DNA of 34,491 bases from assembly GCA_040878005.1 (NCBI GenBank), contig JBBDMW010000015.1:1-34491 (forward strand), in the 5' to 3' direction. A model generated the notes under the pieces. It saw only the letters and a list, made by a program, of their open reading frames with translations, was not told the origin of the DNA and did no database searches. Below, one piece after another: positions 24,248 to 31,682 of the stretch (positions are counted from its first letter, which is position 1; each line of letters starts with the position of its first letter). This DNA is from JBBDMW01 sp040878005 (lineage in GTDB: Bacteria; Chloroflexota; Dehalococcoidia; Lucifugimonadales; Lucifugimonadaceae). Position numbers and translations under genes: made by a program.

Positions 24248-26215
24248 TTGGTGAGTAAAATCCAAAATCAAATGGCCCCCCTGTCACTATCCCATGTTTC
24301 GGTCGAAGATGGGTTCTGGGCACCACGCCAGCGAACCGTCAAGCAGACCACCATTCCCTATATTGATGCCCTATGGGAAAAAACAGGACGATTTCAGTCG
24401 GTTACACACACGCAGCCAGATCAACTTTATAACTATGAATCAGAGGTTGGAAAATGGCTGGAGGCTGCTAGCTACGCCTTGGTCATTCACCCAGACAATG
24501 AACTCGAAAGGAGAATAGACGAGGTAATTTCACTTGTGGCACAAGGCCAGATGAGTGAGGCGGGCAAGACGTGGGCTAGCCAGCACACCGCGCTGTACAG
24601 CATCGGCCACCTAATCGAGGCTGGTGTGGCCCACTACGAGGCAACCGGCGGCCGCTCGCTTCTGGATGTCGCCTGCAGATATGCTGATCATATCGACGCT
24701 GTATTCGGTCCTGAGCCAGGTAAAAACCCCGGTTATTCTGGCCATGAAGAGATCGAGTTGGCGCTCATTAGGCTGTATCGCACCACAGGTGAGGAACGTT
24801 ATCTCAGATCGGCTAAGTTCTTCGTCGACGAGCGTGGCCCACATCAGCCTGCGCTCCGCCAACACTTCGATGATGAGGCCAAGGCGCGGGGTGATACGCC
24901 GGGAGCCGAGTTGCAATGGCCATCCTCGGCAGGCCAGAAGTATGACGCGTGGCAGGCACATCTCCCGGTCCGTCAGCAAACGACGGCGGAGGGTCACTCT
25001 GTCATGGCCACGTATCTCTTTAGCGGCATGGCCGACGTTGCAGGAGAGACGGGTGACGCGGAGCTTCTTAATGCGTGCCAGACCATTTGGAAGAATGTTA
25101 CTAGCCGCCGTATGTATATCACCGGAGGCATAGGGCCTTCCGCAGAGGGTGAGCGCTTCACCATAGATTACGACCTGCCTAACGAAACTGCCTACACGGA
25201 GACATGTGCGGCGATTGGTCTCGTGTTCTGGGCGCACAGGATGCTTCAGATTGAAGGGGACGGGCGATACGCTGACGTGTTGGAACGCGCTCTGTATAAC
25301 GGTACTATCAGCGGTATTTCACTTGACGGCGACCGTTTTTTCTATGGTAATCCGCTCTATGTAGATCCAAAATCGGCATACTACGTGAAGACACTCCCAG
25401 TACTCGCGCGTCCACGCGTTTCTGAAGTATATATGGGTATGGTTCTTTACGAGATTCAAAAGCGGAACCGTATCAGGTCCGTCCGTCAAGAGACATTCAC
25501 TCCACCTTGCTGCTTGCCTAACATCGCTCGCCTTATCCCGTCCATAGGAACGTACGTGTACTCGGAGAGCGAGGATTCGGCGGTGGTGCACCTGTATGTG
25601 CAGGGGACGGGGGAGCTGCGGGTGGCCGGGCAGAAAGTCGTGTTGCGTCAGCAGACAAAGTACCCATGGGATGGAAAGGTGACGCTGACGATAGAACCGG
25701 AGCGACCGGCAGCTTTTTCACTCAAACTACGGATACCTGGGTGGTGCCGCAAGGCGACGATCTCGGTGAACGGAGAGCCACAAGTCCTTGAGGTAGAGAA
25801 GGGCTACTCGCGGATCATGCGGACGTGGCAATCCGGAGATCAAGTAGAGCTAAATTTGGAGATGCCGGTAGAGCGTGTTTACGCACACCCGGAAGTGACG
25901 GCGAACACATGGACAGTGGCCTTGCAGCGCGGTCCGATTGTCTACTGCCTCGAAGAAGTGGATAACGGTGCCAACCTAGGTGCTGTGGCGTTGCCACGTG
26001 ACGCGGAACTCAAGACGCGGTTTGAAGAGGACCTTTTAGGAGGCGTGACAACGATCAGCGGCACTGCCAAAAGACTCCAAGATGCCGACTGGCAGGATGA
26101 TCTGTACCGAACAGAGCCGTGGCAGGCGAAATCGGTATCCATCAAGGCAGTTCCGTACGCGGTCTGGTGCAACCGTGAGCCTGGCGAAATGATCGTGTGG
26201 CTTCGGGAGACATAA
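24248..26215 (+). CDS. Glycoside hydrolase family 127 (beta-L-arabinofuranosidase-like)
   Basis: The 655-residue protein matches the GH127 (formerly DUF1680) family: VEDGFWAPRQRTVKQTTIPY at the start, an alpha/alpha barrel with HTALYSIGHLIEAGVAHYEATG, and YITGGIGPSAEGERF. In characterised members zinc is held by Glu-x-Cys and a Cys pair, one Cys being the nucleophile; here these are Glu318 and Cys320 in TETCA and Cys421-Cys422 in PPCCLPN. The family releases L-arabinofuranose from plant glycans or hydroxyproline-linked arabinans. No signal peptide is present, so it is cytoplasmic. The start is TTG 24248 or GTG 24251, with AGAGG upstream. It has its own promoter module and palindrome, unlike the GH31 gene before it. 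Confidence 0.92.
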   Translation: MVSKIQNQMAPLSLSHVSVEDGFWAPRQRTVKQTTIPYIDALWEKTGRFQSVTHTQPDQLYNYESEVGKWLEAASYALVIHPDNELERRIDEVISLVAQGQMSEAGKTWASQHTALYSIGHLIEAGVAHYEATGGRSLLDVACRYADHIDAVFGPEPGKNPGYSGHEEIELALIRLYRTTGEERYLRSAKFFVDERGPHQPALRQHFDDEAKARGDTPGAELQWPSSAGQKYDAWQAHLPVRQQTTAEGHSVMATYLFSGMADVAGETGDAELLNACQTIWKNVTSRRMYITGGIGPSAEGERFTIDYDLPNETAYTETCAAIGLVFWAHRMLQIEGDGRYADVLERALYNGTISGISLDGDRFFYGNPLYVDPKSAYYVKTLPVLARPRVSEVYMGMVLYEIQKRNRIRSVRQETFTPPCCLPNIARLIPSIGTYVYSESEDSAVVHLYVQGTGELRVAGQKVVLRQQTKYPWDGKVTLTIEPERPAAFSLKLRIPGWCRKATISVNGEPQVLEVEKGYSRIMRTWQSGDQVELNLEMPVERVYAHPEVTANTWTVALQRGPIVYCLEEVDNGANLGAVALPRDAELKTRFEEDLLGGVTTISGTAKRLQDADWQDDLYRTEPWQAKSVSIKAVPYAVWCNREPGEMIVWLRET

Positions 26216-26466
26216 ACGGACGACTTATGACTCAGCGCAATCTCGGAATCAATATCGGTTAGTGACACCAACTCAGTCTCATCCGATATGGCACCACGCG
26301 GACTCACTAACCCGCGGCCCGTCTAAAGCAGTGCCGGAAATCATCAACAGCGCCGCCATTGGCCCCTCATCGTGGCAGGTCACAGGCTCTTCATTAGATT
26401 GCCACCGAACCCTGAGTGTCCGTTCTAATAATCTGTTGCACTGGGCCGCCACCAAGGAACATTGAG

Positions 26467-26715
26467 TTGCCAAAATCCCCTTCGGTCATCGTATATTCAT
26501 CGAACTTCTGAGGTTCCTGCCAGATGGTGAAAGGGTTCCTTTCACTCAGGGGCATCGCCTTCGCCGAGAAGAACGTCTCGACGGATAGCCAGGCACGCGC
26601 TCAACTGGCAGCGCTCGGATTTGATTCCACACCGGTCACGGTCGTTGGCAATTACTGCATATCGGGATTCGACGCCGCCTTACTAGATGAAGTCCTGACC
26701 GAACTGGACCGGTGA
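26467..26715 (+). CDS. Glutaredoxin-like protein with in-frame TGA at the first active-site Cys (candidate selenoprotein)
   Basis: Starting at TTG 26467 (AAGGA eight bases upstream) the frame reads PSVIVYSSNF, then TGA (26509-26511), then GSCQMVKGFLSLRGIAF, EKNVSTD, LGFDSTPVTVVG and ISGFDAALLDEVLTEL, ending at TGA 26713. This is a full glutaredoxin fold: beta-1, redox motif, helix, beta-2, cis-Pro TPV and final helix, about 82 residues, the normal length. The TGA occupies the first Cys of CxxC, giving UGSC if read as selenocysteine. A hairpin fitting a bacterial SECIS follows at 26527-26545. Without decoding, only a 63-residue piece from ATG 26524 lacking the catalytic residue could be made. 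A NifU-like gene follows after 33 bases, probably cotranscribed. Alternatives are a nonsense mutation, sequence error or Cys insertion at UGA. Confidence 0.8.
26527..26545 (+). promoter_or_regulatory. Candidate bacterial SECIS hairpin
   Basis: GTGAAAGG (26527-26534) and CCTTTCAC (26538-26545) form a perfect 8-bp stem with loop GTT. The apical loop starts 23 bases after the in-frame TGA and begins with G, with a G-U pair of bases in the loop. These agree with the general bacterial SECIS rules (loop about 16-37 bases from UGA, G at the loop start). Confidence 0.65.
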
Positions 26716-26748
26716 CAACGTATGGCCCTAGCAAGGGAGTGCAGGTAC

Positions 26749-26994
26749 ATGATGGAAAACACACCGGACTCGGCTGTCGGGTTTGTGCTGCAGCAGATCG
26801 AGACAATGGTCGCCTCGGAGGGTGGCTCGCTTGAACTGCTCTCATTTGATGACAATCACCTTAAGGTTCGTTACGAGCCGGGAGTAAACGAAGAATGCCC
26901 CGAGTGCGTGCCCACGCATGACCAGGTGGCACAGTTCCTGAACGCCTCGCTCAAGATCCACGCACCGCACATCGACGCCATCGAAGTAGTGTGA
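26749..26994 (+). CDS. NifU-like (Fe-S scaffold C-terminal type) domain protein
   Basis: The 81-residue protein matches the NifU C-terminal domain: VLQQIETMVASEGGSLELL, LKVRYEPGVNEECPECV and a last helix, with HIDAIEVV as the final strand. The ECPEC motif gives a CxxC pair, as in scaffolds that bind a cluster between two subunits. The Cys spacing and position match small NifU-like proteins rather than full NifU. The ATG at 26749 has GGGAG nine bases upstream; an ATG at 26722 is less well supported. It follows the candidate selenoprotein glutaredoxin by 33 bases. Glutaredoxins and NifU domains both act in cluster assembly, so joint function is plausible. Confidence 0.82.
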   Translation: MMENTPDSAVGFVLQQIETMVASEGGSLELLSFDDNHLKVRYEPGVNEECPECVPTHDQVAQFLNASLKIHAPHIDAIEVV

Positions 26995-27019
26995 CAGCTG
27001 GCATCTGGAGGCCATCGGT

Positions 27020-27397
27020 ATGAACCTGCCGGAGTTCGTTGTCAAAGTTGTGGACACTGTACATTCGGAGGTCCAACAATCACTGGACGGCATGACGCTG
27101 GAGCAACTGATGTGGCGACCGACACCGCACTCGAACTCGATGGGCTGGCTGGCGTGGCACATCGCCAGGATGCAGGACTCGCGTGCCGCGTCCATCTCAG
27201 GTGACGAGCAACTCTGGGTATCTAATGGCTGGCATGAGCTTTTCAGCATGCTACCGGACCCGCTGAACAACGGCCGCGGACACACAGATGAGCAGGTTGA
27301 CGCAGTACGGCCGCAGTCTGCGGAGGTGGTCTAGGACTATAGCAGTGCGTCGCATGACAGCCTGCGCCGGCAACTGATGGCCATGTTCAATTCCTAA
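27020..27397 (+). pseudogene. DinB-family (DUF664-like) gene with internal stop and lost 3' end
   Basis: From ATG 27020 (GGAGG upstream) the frame shows a DinB four-helix protein start: SEVQQSLDGMTLEQLMWRPTP and NSMGWLAWHIARMQDS, with the first metal-ligand His in WHIAR. A TAG at 27332-27334 ends the protein at 104 residues. The same frame then continues with DYSSASHDSLRRQLMAMFNS, the family's next helix, up to TAA 27395. The final third, with the remaining His ligands, is missing. The family includes thiol-dependent transferases. The gene is third after the glutaredoxin and NifU-like genes and appears to be decaying. Confidence 0.75.
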
Positions 27398-27671
27398 CGC
27401 CTGCTCGTCACCAGCGAGATAGTGATCATCGACCACACTGGCTGCGGAATGGCCACGTTCATGAATGAGAAACTTGTCAGAAAGTCGAAAGTAGATCTCG
27501 GAGCGGATGCCAGAGGACGGGACTGGGTGCCGTTTGATGATCTTGAGCAGAGCGTGGTCGATGGCGTTGAGATCTTAAGACAGTCTAAACTCATTCCCCC
27601 CAATCATCCCGACATCCAGAGCCGTATATGAAGTGTAGATGAGCAGGATCCGAGAGGGATCCAAGAGGTGA
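27398..27671 (+). pseudogene. Broken beta-carbonic anhydrase (C-terminal half)
   Basis: The frame following the DinB stop encodes EIVIIDHTGCGMATFMNEKL, which holds the zinc His and Cys of beta-carbonic anhydrase (usually HHTDCGM), then WVPFDDLEQSVVDGVEILRQSKLIP, a family-typical helix. The N-terminal half, with the first zinc Cys and the catalytic Asp-Arg pair, is absent. After a run of six C near 27595 the frame breaks; the next frame gives RAVYEV, TAG, then SRIREGSKR, matching the family's RGxVYDVxTGRL end. The piece is fused directly behind the DinB remnant, as if a deletion joined two genes. Confidence 0.7.
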
Positions 27672-27691
27672 TCAGACTGACAGACGTGGGA

Positions 27692-28195
27692 TCAAAGAAT
27701 CTGCCCCTGCTCCTCATCTTGGGCCAGCATGCGCCTCACCAGCCGCAGCTCATATTCAGCGTGTGGTTCAAACAGGTGCATCGATGCGTGGACCCCGGCC
27801 GGAATGCGCTTGCGCCAGGTGCTGCCACATATCCTGCAGAACCACTCCGAGCCCCGGCCAGACCGCTCCGTGAATACTTCAACCACTATCCCGTACCTTG
27901 CGAAGTTGTCCGCAGCCTCATCCAGCTTCTTGAGGAAGTCGTAGACCGTGGACCTCCCCACATCCAGGTCATCGGCGATTGCTCCTCCTGACATGCGCTC
28001 GGATGCGCCATGGACGATGTAGCGGCGGAGCCGGTTGTCCATCCTCCTCCGCACACCCTTTTCAGAGATATTCCTCAGTGGAGGGCCGTCCCTGAACTCC
28101 TCCCCCAGGAGCGGTGGCGTCCGCTTTGATGCACGCGGTAATCTCGGTGCTGGAGTGCCAGATCTACCATCACTCTTCCGGATGTTTTTGGTCAT
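27692..28195 (-). CDS. Putative HTH protein with a zinc-knuckle-like C-terminal part
   Basis: The 167-residue protein has a basic N-terminus rich in Arg and Pro (1-50), a helix-turn-helix-like segment SGGAIADDLDVGRSTVYDFLKKLDEAA (about 70-95), then a region with FCRICGSTWRKRIPAGVHASMHLFEPH. Its CxxC and following His residues could bind zinc. I do not recognise the family; the arrangement suits a transcriptional or element-encoded regulator. The ATG at 28195 has no good ribosome binding site, so the true start may be internal, for example Met52. It stands alone in accessory DNA. Confidence 0.55.
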   Translation of the reverse strand: MTKNIRKSDGRSGTPAPRLPRASKRTPPLLGEEFRDGPPLRNISEKGVRRRMDNRLRRYIVHGASERMSGGAIADDLDVGRSTVYDFLKKLDEAADNFARYGIVVEVFTERSGRGSEWFCRICGSTWRKRIPAGVHASMHLFEPHAEYELRLVRRMLAQDEEQGQIL

Positions 28196-29202
28196 ATTTG
28201 GATTTTACCGTACAGAGTCAGACGTACTCGGATGAACCCGGGCATGGTTGAGTTTGAAAAAGATGTATGAGCGCCTCGCCTGCGCATGTACGCGCGCGTT
28301 GGGACCGTAAAATGGGGAATCAATATGTTCCCATATAGCTTGTGACGATAGGGAGCATGTAACCGGTTGCGGCCACTGAACGCCCACAACAGCGGGGCTG
28401 TTCTCTGCCTTGTGCGTCTCTGCTGTGGAAGATTGTGGGTGGGCTTGATCCAACGCATCATCCTGATTACCGAACACCCCGTGCCGGGACTTCCGGTGCA
28501 CCTGACCGGCCTTGACGGCGCTTACTGCCCTGAACTGGATGACCGTACGGGAGCGGCAATAGAAGTGGTTCTGAACGTCCTGCCGATAAAAGCGGATCCA
28601 CATCCCTACTTTGTTGGAGTTGACGAAATAGCACAGGCCACCTACGGGTCGAACGATCGCCAGGCCCGTCGCAGCGTAAGCGAACGCTTTAAATAGATGG
28701 CGTACCACAAAGACCTTGTACTGGCGTGGGAGCAGCGGGAAAGACCGCCCAGGAACGGTGGTCGCAGTTGCTACCTCGTGCAAGGGTTTGCCTCGTTGGA
28801 TGAACGTGAGTTGAACTGCTTTCACACGGGACAGCGATATAAGAATGTATATGTATGTATTGCTGTCCCGTGTGGAGCGTGCGTTGGCCGGAGCTGTTGG
28901 TGAGAGGCATTGATGGGGCCAAGGCATCCTGGACTGCCACTGCTGCTGCTGCTCTGACCATCCTGACTAGGAGCGCCTGGTTTTGATGTCACGGCGGGAC
29001 AGGTAGCCATTTGCCGCGACGACCCGCTACTCGGTTTGCGGCATGCTTTAGGCGCTATTGGGACATACGTATCTTGAAGTGTGACATGGAGGCGCTGCTA
29101 TGCCAAAGTTCAGCCTGTGTGGGGTCAAATGTTGAACCTACTGCTGGACGTGCCAGATGCGGTGACCGACGCGTTTGGCGCGATGCACGCGCGGGCGCGT
29201 GA
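28196..29202. other. Gene-poor accessory region
   Basis: Long open frames exist on both strands (for example 28205-28927 on the minus strand), but their translated sequences are rich in rare residue runs and match no fold I know, and none has a ribosome binding site. The hairpin at 28823-28874 is the only structured item seen. Parts may be decayed genes. Confidence 0.4.
28823..28874. repeat. Perfect 13-bp inverted repeat with AT-rich loop
   Basis: CACACGGGACAGC (28823-28835) and GCTGTCCCGTGTG (28862-28874) bracket a 26-base AT-rich stretch made of alternating T and A steps. It could be the remnant ends of a small mobile element or a hairpin; no target duplication is visible. Confidence 0.65.
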
Positions 29203-29415
29203 CTGTTTCACTACCGAACTACCATCAATGCCAAGTTCTGGGACAAGACCACCGGCAACGTTGTCTACGACAACCAGACCGGTGACGGCGACGATGCCGC
29301 AGCCTCCGATGCGATCGAGGGAGGCTGCATCGTAATCCACACCAAAAAGTACCCGATGGCAGGCTTTACGGAAAGCAGGGGGCGTCGAGTTGCCTGCGCT
29401 CCCCGCTTTCCGTAA
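29203..29415 (+). pseudogene. Fragment of a secreted repeat or adhesin-like protein gene
   Basis: The + frame from about 29203 encodes INAKFWDKTTGNVVYDNQTG, a DGDDAAASDAIEGG stretch and CIVIHTKK before running into the inverted repeat and TAA at 29413. The pattern FWDKTTGxVVYDNQ...GGxIVIHK resembles the C-terminal end of secreted proteins found in many environmental bacteria (recalled, not searched). No start codon or upstream domain is present in this frame, which begins after a TGA at 29200-29202, so only the 3' end survives. Confidence 0.45.
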
Positions 29416-29420
29416 AGCCT
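29361..29420. repeat. Perfect 16-bp inverted repeat
   Basis: AGGCTTTACGGAAAGC (29361-29376) and GCTTTCCGTAAAGCCT (29405-29420) face each other across 28 bases, with four further G-C pairs possible after one bulged A. The stem follows the end of the YDNQ-type gene fragment, so it could be that gene's terminator, or the ends of a small inserted element. Confidence 0.7.
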
Positions 29421-29666
29421 TGACCTTCAACTGTGGCCGCCTCCGCGAATGATCCTCGGCTGCTGCGCTCCGGCCTGGTATCTTGCGACGCCGATGCGGG
29501 TCCAGGCTGCCGCTAGCCGACACTGTTATGGCAAGGCACGTTCATGATGCGGGAGTCCCGGTCCGGGACAGGCCCAACCGGCAAGTAGCCAACTGGCACA
29601 AGACGGAGGCAATGGATCACCGGCGGATCTGTTCCGTCAGGGCTCTCTGCCCAGTGCCATTCCTGC

Positions 29667-30068
29667 TCAGGGGACTGCGAGGCTAATCTCGTAGAAGGCA
29701 AATTCACCTGCCATGACAGTGATGGGGCCTTCGCAGCCAGCGCCGCAGAGCAGGTAGTCCCCCGCAGCGAGATCAACACGAAACGCACCTTCACCATCTG
29801 TAATCACGGTTGCGACCAGTTGGTTTGCAGGGTCTCTAACCTTGATCTCTCCTGCCGCCACTGGCTGTACCCAGGGTTGGTTGGAGGCCTCACAGGCATC
29901 TCTCTCGTCTCCGGGATGTAACTCTGAGCAGTCGAGGATGATTCCAGGACCGGTGATCACGTACCGGCCCTTGATGCCCTGGGTCGTCTCCCCGCCGGCG
30001 TTGCCGGTGCCACACGCAGCAGCGGCAGCTGCTACCAGCACCACGGCAATCACCAAACCGGTGCTCAT
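29667..30068 (-). CDS. Putative lipoprotein with a carboxypeptidase-regulatory-like domain
   Basis: The 133-residue protein begins with a hydrophobic signal and a lipobox AAAAC (Cys about 19), followed by GTGNAGGETTQG. The mature part, GRYVITGP..., then GEIKVRDPANQLVATVITDGEGAFRVDLAAGDYLLCGAG, has the beta-sandwich pattern of carboxypeptidase-regulatory-like domains (a turn with DGEG and a final DYLL strand). Cys pairs suggest disulfides. It is probably anchored outside the membrane. The start is ATG 30068, or TTG 30074, which sits at better spacing from AAGG. It lies just left of the IS30 element and is read away from it. Confidence 0.7.
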   Translation of the reverse strand: MSTGLVIAVVLVAAAAAACGTGNAGGETTQGIKGRYVITGPGIILDCSELHPGDERDACEASNQPWVQPVAAGEIKVRDPANQLVATVITDGEGAFRVDLAAGDYLLCGAGCEGPITVMAGEFAFYEISLAVP

Positions 30069-30178
30069 GTGCAATGTAAACCTTGGTGGCCGCAGGTAAC
30101 GCAGAGAACATCCCGCTTATCTGCCCCATTGGTCCTGTACGGAAGACGAACCTAAGCGGATAAAGGTTCCCTCCTAAG

Positions 30179-31200
30179 TTCACAAACGAAGTGCAACACC
30201 TGATAAAGGTGTTGCCATGGGACTCCATTACAAACAGGTCACCATTGAAGAGCGGTGTGAGGTGGCCCGTCTACAAGCCCTTGGACAGACGGTCCGGCAA
30301 ATCGCTGCAGGTCTGGATCGCTCGCCGTCGACGATCGCCCGGGAGCTGAAGCGCAACTCGTCCCGGCGGAGCGGCTATCAGCCGGTGTATGCCGATGAGC
30401 AGTGCCGCGCCCGCCGCTGGAGCGGATCGAAGCTCGACCGCAACGGCGGACTGCGCGACCTCGTCCTCTCACGGCTCCAGCAGGGCTGGCCGCCCGAACA
30501 GGTTGCCGGGCGCCTGGCACGGGAGGCCGGGAGGTGCATAATCTCCCACGAGACCATCTACCGGTTCATCTATGCGCAGATCGCACGCAGGAAGGACTAC
30601 TCATGGCGCCACCTCCTCCCACGAGCCAGGTGGAGACGCGGCTGGAGGGGGCGCAAGGGCGGCGGTTCTCCCTCATTCATCGCCCTGCGCCGTCCGCTGA
30701 CTGAACGCCCCGCAGGCGCCGGTGACCGCCAGGCGCCCGGCCACTGGGAGGCGGACCTCATGCTGTTCAGGACGTACGGGCAGGCTGTCCTCACCCTGCA
30801 TGAGCGACACACGCGCCTGCTGATCGCCGTGCGGCCGCCCAGCAAGGCTGCCGCACCAATTGCCGGCGCCATGGCGGAGATCCTGTCGCCGTTGCCGCGC
30901 CAGTGGCGGCAGACGGTGTCCTTCGACAACGGCACAGAGTTCGCCCGCCACCACGAACTGCACGCACTGGGTGTGGAGACGTTCTTCTGTGACACATATG
31001 CCCCCTGGCAGAAGGGAGGCGTCGAGAACGCCATCGGCCGCCTGCGCCGCACCCTGCCCCGGAAGACTGACCTGGCAGGCCTGCCCGAAGAGCGGTTTAC
31101 GGAGCTGGTGCAGGCGTACAACAATACGCCACGCAAGTGCCTCGGCTACCAGACTCCAGCCGAGGTGTTCTGGAACAATGTGTTGCACTTCAAATGTGAA
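30179..31200 (+). mobile_element. Complete IS30-family insertion sequence
   Basis: The element of about 1,022 bp is bounded by 21-bp inverted repeats TTCACAnnnGAAGTGCAACAC: left at 30179-30199, right (reverse) at 31180-31200, with 18 of 21 positions matching and three mismatches in the middle. It encodes one transposase. No clear target-site duplication is visible next to the repeats; IS30 elements make only 2-3 bp duplications, so this is not decisive. Confidence 0.82.
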
Positions 31201-31329
31201 TCCACACCTTCCACTTGCCGGGGACGACGGCTCCAGCATCAGAAAAGGGTGAGGATTTATACTCAGGACACCCACCCGGATGACCGGACAGGGGTGACAG
31301 CGGTGAAGGCTGGCGGACCCGGCACCTAG
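30217..31329 (+). CDS. IS30-family transposase
   Basis: The 370-residue protein has the N-terminal HTH typical of IS30 (TIEERCEVARLQALGQTVRQIAAGLDRSPSTIARELKRN) and a C-terminal DDE integrase core: GHWEADLM (first Asp), SFDNGTEF (second Asp) and PWQKGGVENAIGRLRR (Glu). The ATG has AAAGG upstream. The frame reads through the right inverted repeat at 31180-31200 and ends only at 31327, so the last about 43 residues come from flanking DNA; IS30-type transposases often run into the right end, but this tail may not be native. The active-site residues are all present, so the element may be functional. Confidence 0.9.
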   Translation: MGLHYKQVTIEERCEVARLQALGQTVRQIAAGLDRSPSTIARELKRNSSRRSGYQPVYADEQCRARRWSGSKLDRNGGLRDLVLSRLQQGWPPEQVAGRLAREAGRCIISHETIYRFIYAQIARRKDYSWRHLLPRARWRRGWRGRKGGGSPSFIALRRPLTERPAGAGDRQAPGHWEADLMLFRTYGQAVLTLHERHTRLLIAVRPPSKAAAPIAGAMAEILSPLPRQWRQTVSFDNGTEFARHHELHALGVETFFCDTYAPWQKGGVENAIGRLRRTLPRKTDLAGLPEERFTELVQAYNNTPRKCLGYQTPAEVFWNNVLHFKCESTPSTCRGRRLQHQKRVRIYTQDTHPDDRTGVTAVKAGGPGT

Positions 31330-31361
31330 CTGATTTACACGAGGTGGTGATTGGGGGCGAT

Positions 31362-31682
31362 ATGGCAAGGAACATGACGCGGGTGCTCGTGGCGGCTTTG
31401 TGGATAGTGCCGATGGTCTGGCTGGTAGTTGTCGGCAACACGGTATCGCCGCTTATATACCTGATAGCACTTGGCGCTCCGGTAGCGTTCATGATCTTCT
31501 GGCTACTCTCAACGCAGGGGGCATGGCCGATTGTGGCTGCGGTGGCAGTGATGCTCATGGTCGCGCTCTACGCTCTTGCGGTGGTGGTAACCGCATTGCA
31601 CCTTTGGTTCCTGCCTGCTGCGGCCGCCGCACTAATCACTGCGCCCATCACCGGCTCCCCGCCCAGAGCGTACAACAGGTGA
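31362..31682 (+). CDS. Small membrane protein, first of an overlapping pair
   Basis: The 106-residue protein has about three to four hydrophobic segments (VLVAALWIVPMVWLVVVG, LIYLIALGAPVAFMIFWLL, IVAAVAVMLMVALYALAVVV) and a short polar tail. The ATG at 31362 follows GGGGG at good spacing. I recognise no family. Its stop codon overlaps the GTG of the next gene in GTGA, so the two are translationally coupled and may form one complex. Confidence 0.65.
   Translation: MARNMTRVLVAALWIVPMVWLVVVGNTVSPLIYLIALGAPVAFMIFWLLSTQGAWPIVAAVAVMLMVALYALAVVVTALHLWFLPAAAAALITAPITGSPPRAYNR

Noticed and set aside
28205..28927. 240-residue open frame on the minus strand
   Set aside because: No ribosome binding site, no family, odd residue composition, and a competing open frame on the other strand of equal quality; likely non-coding.
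31400..31678. N-terminal part of a longer 178-residue frame
   Set aside because: It is out of frame with a well-supported membrane protein gene; only the part from GTG 31679 is protein-like.
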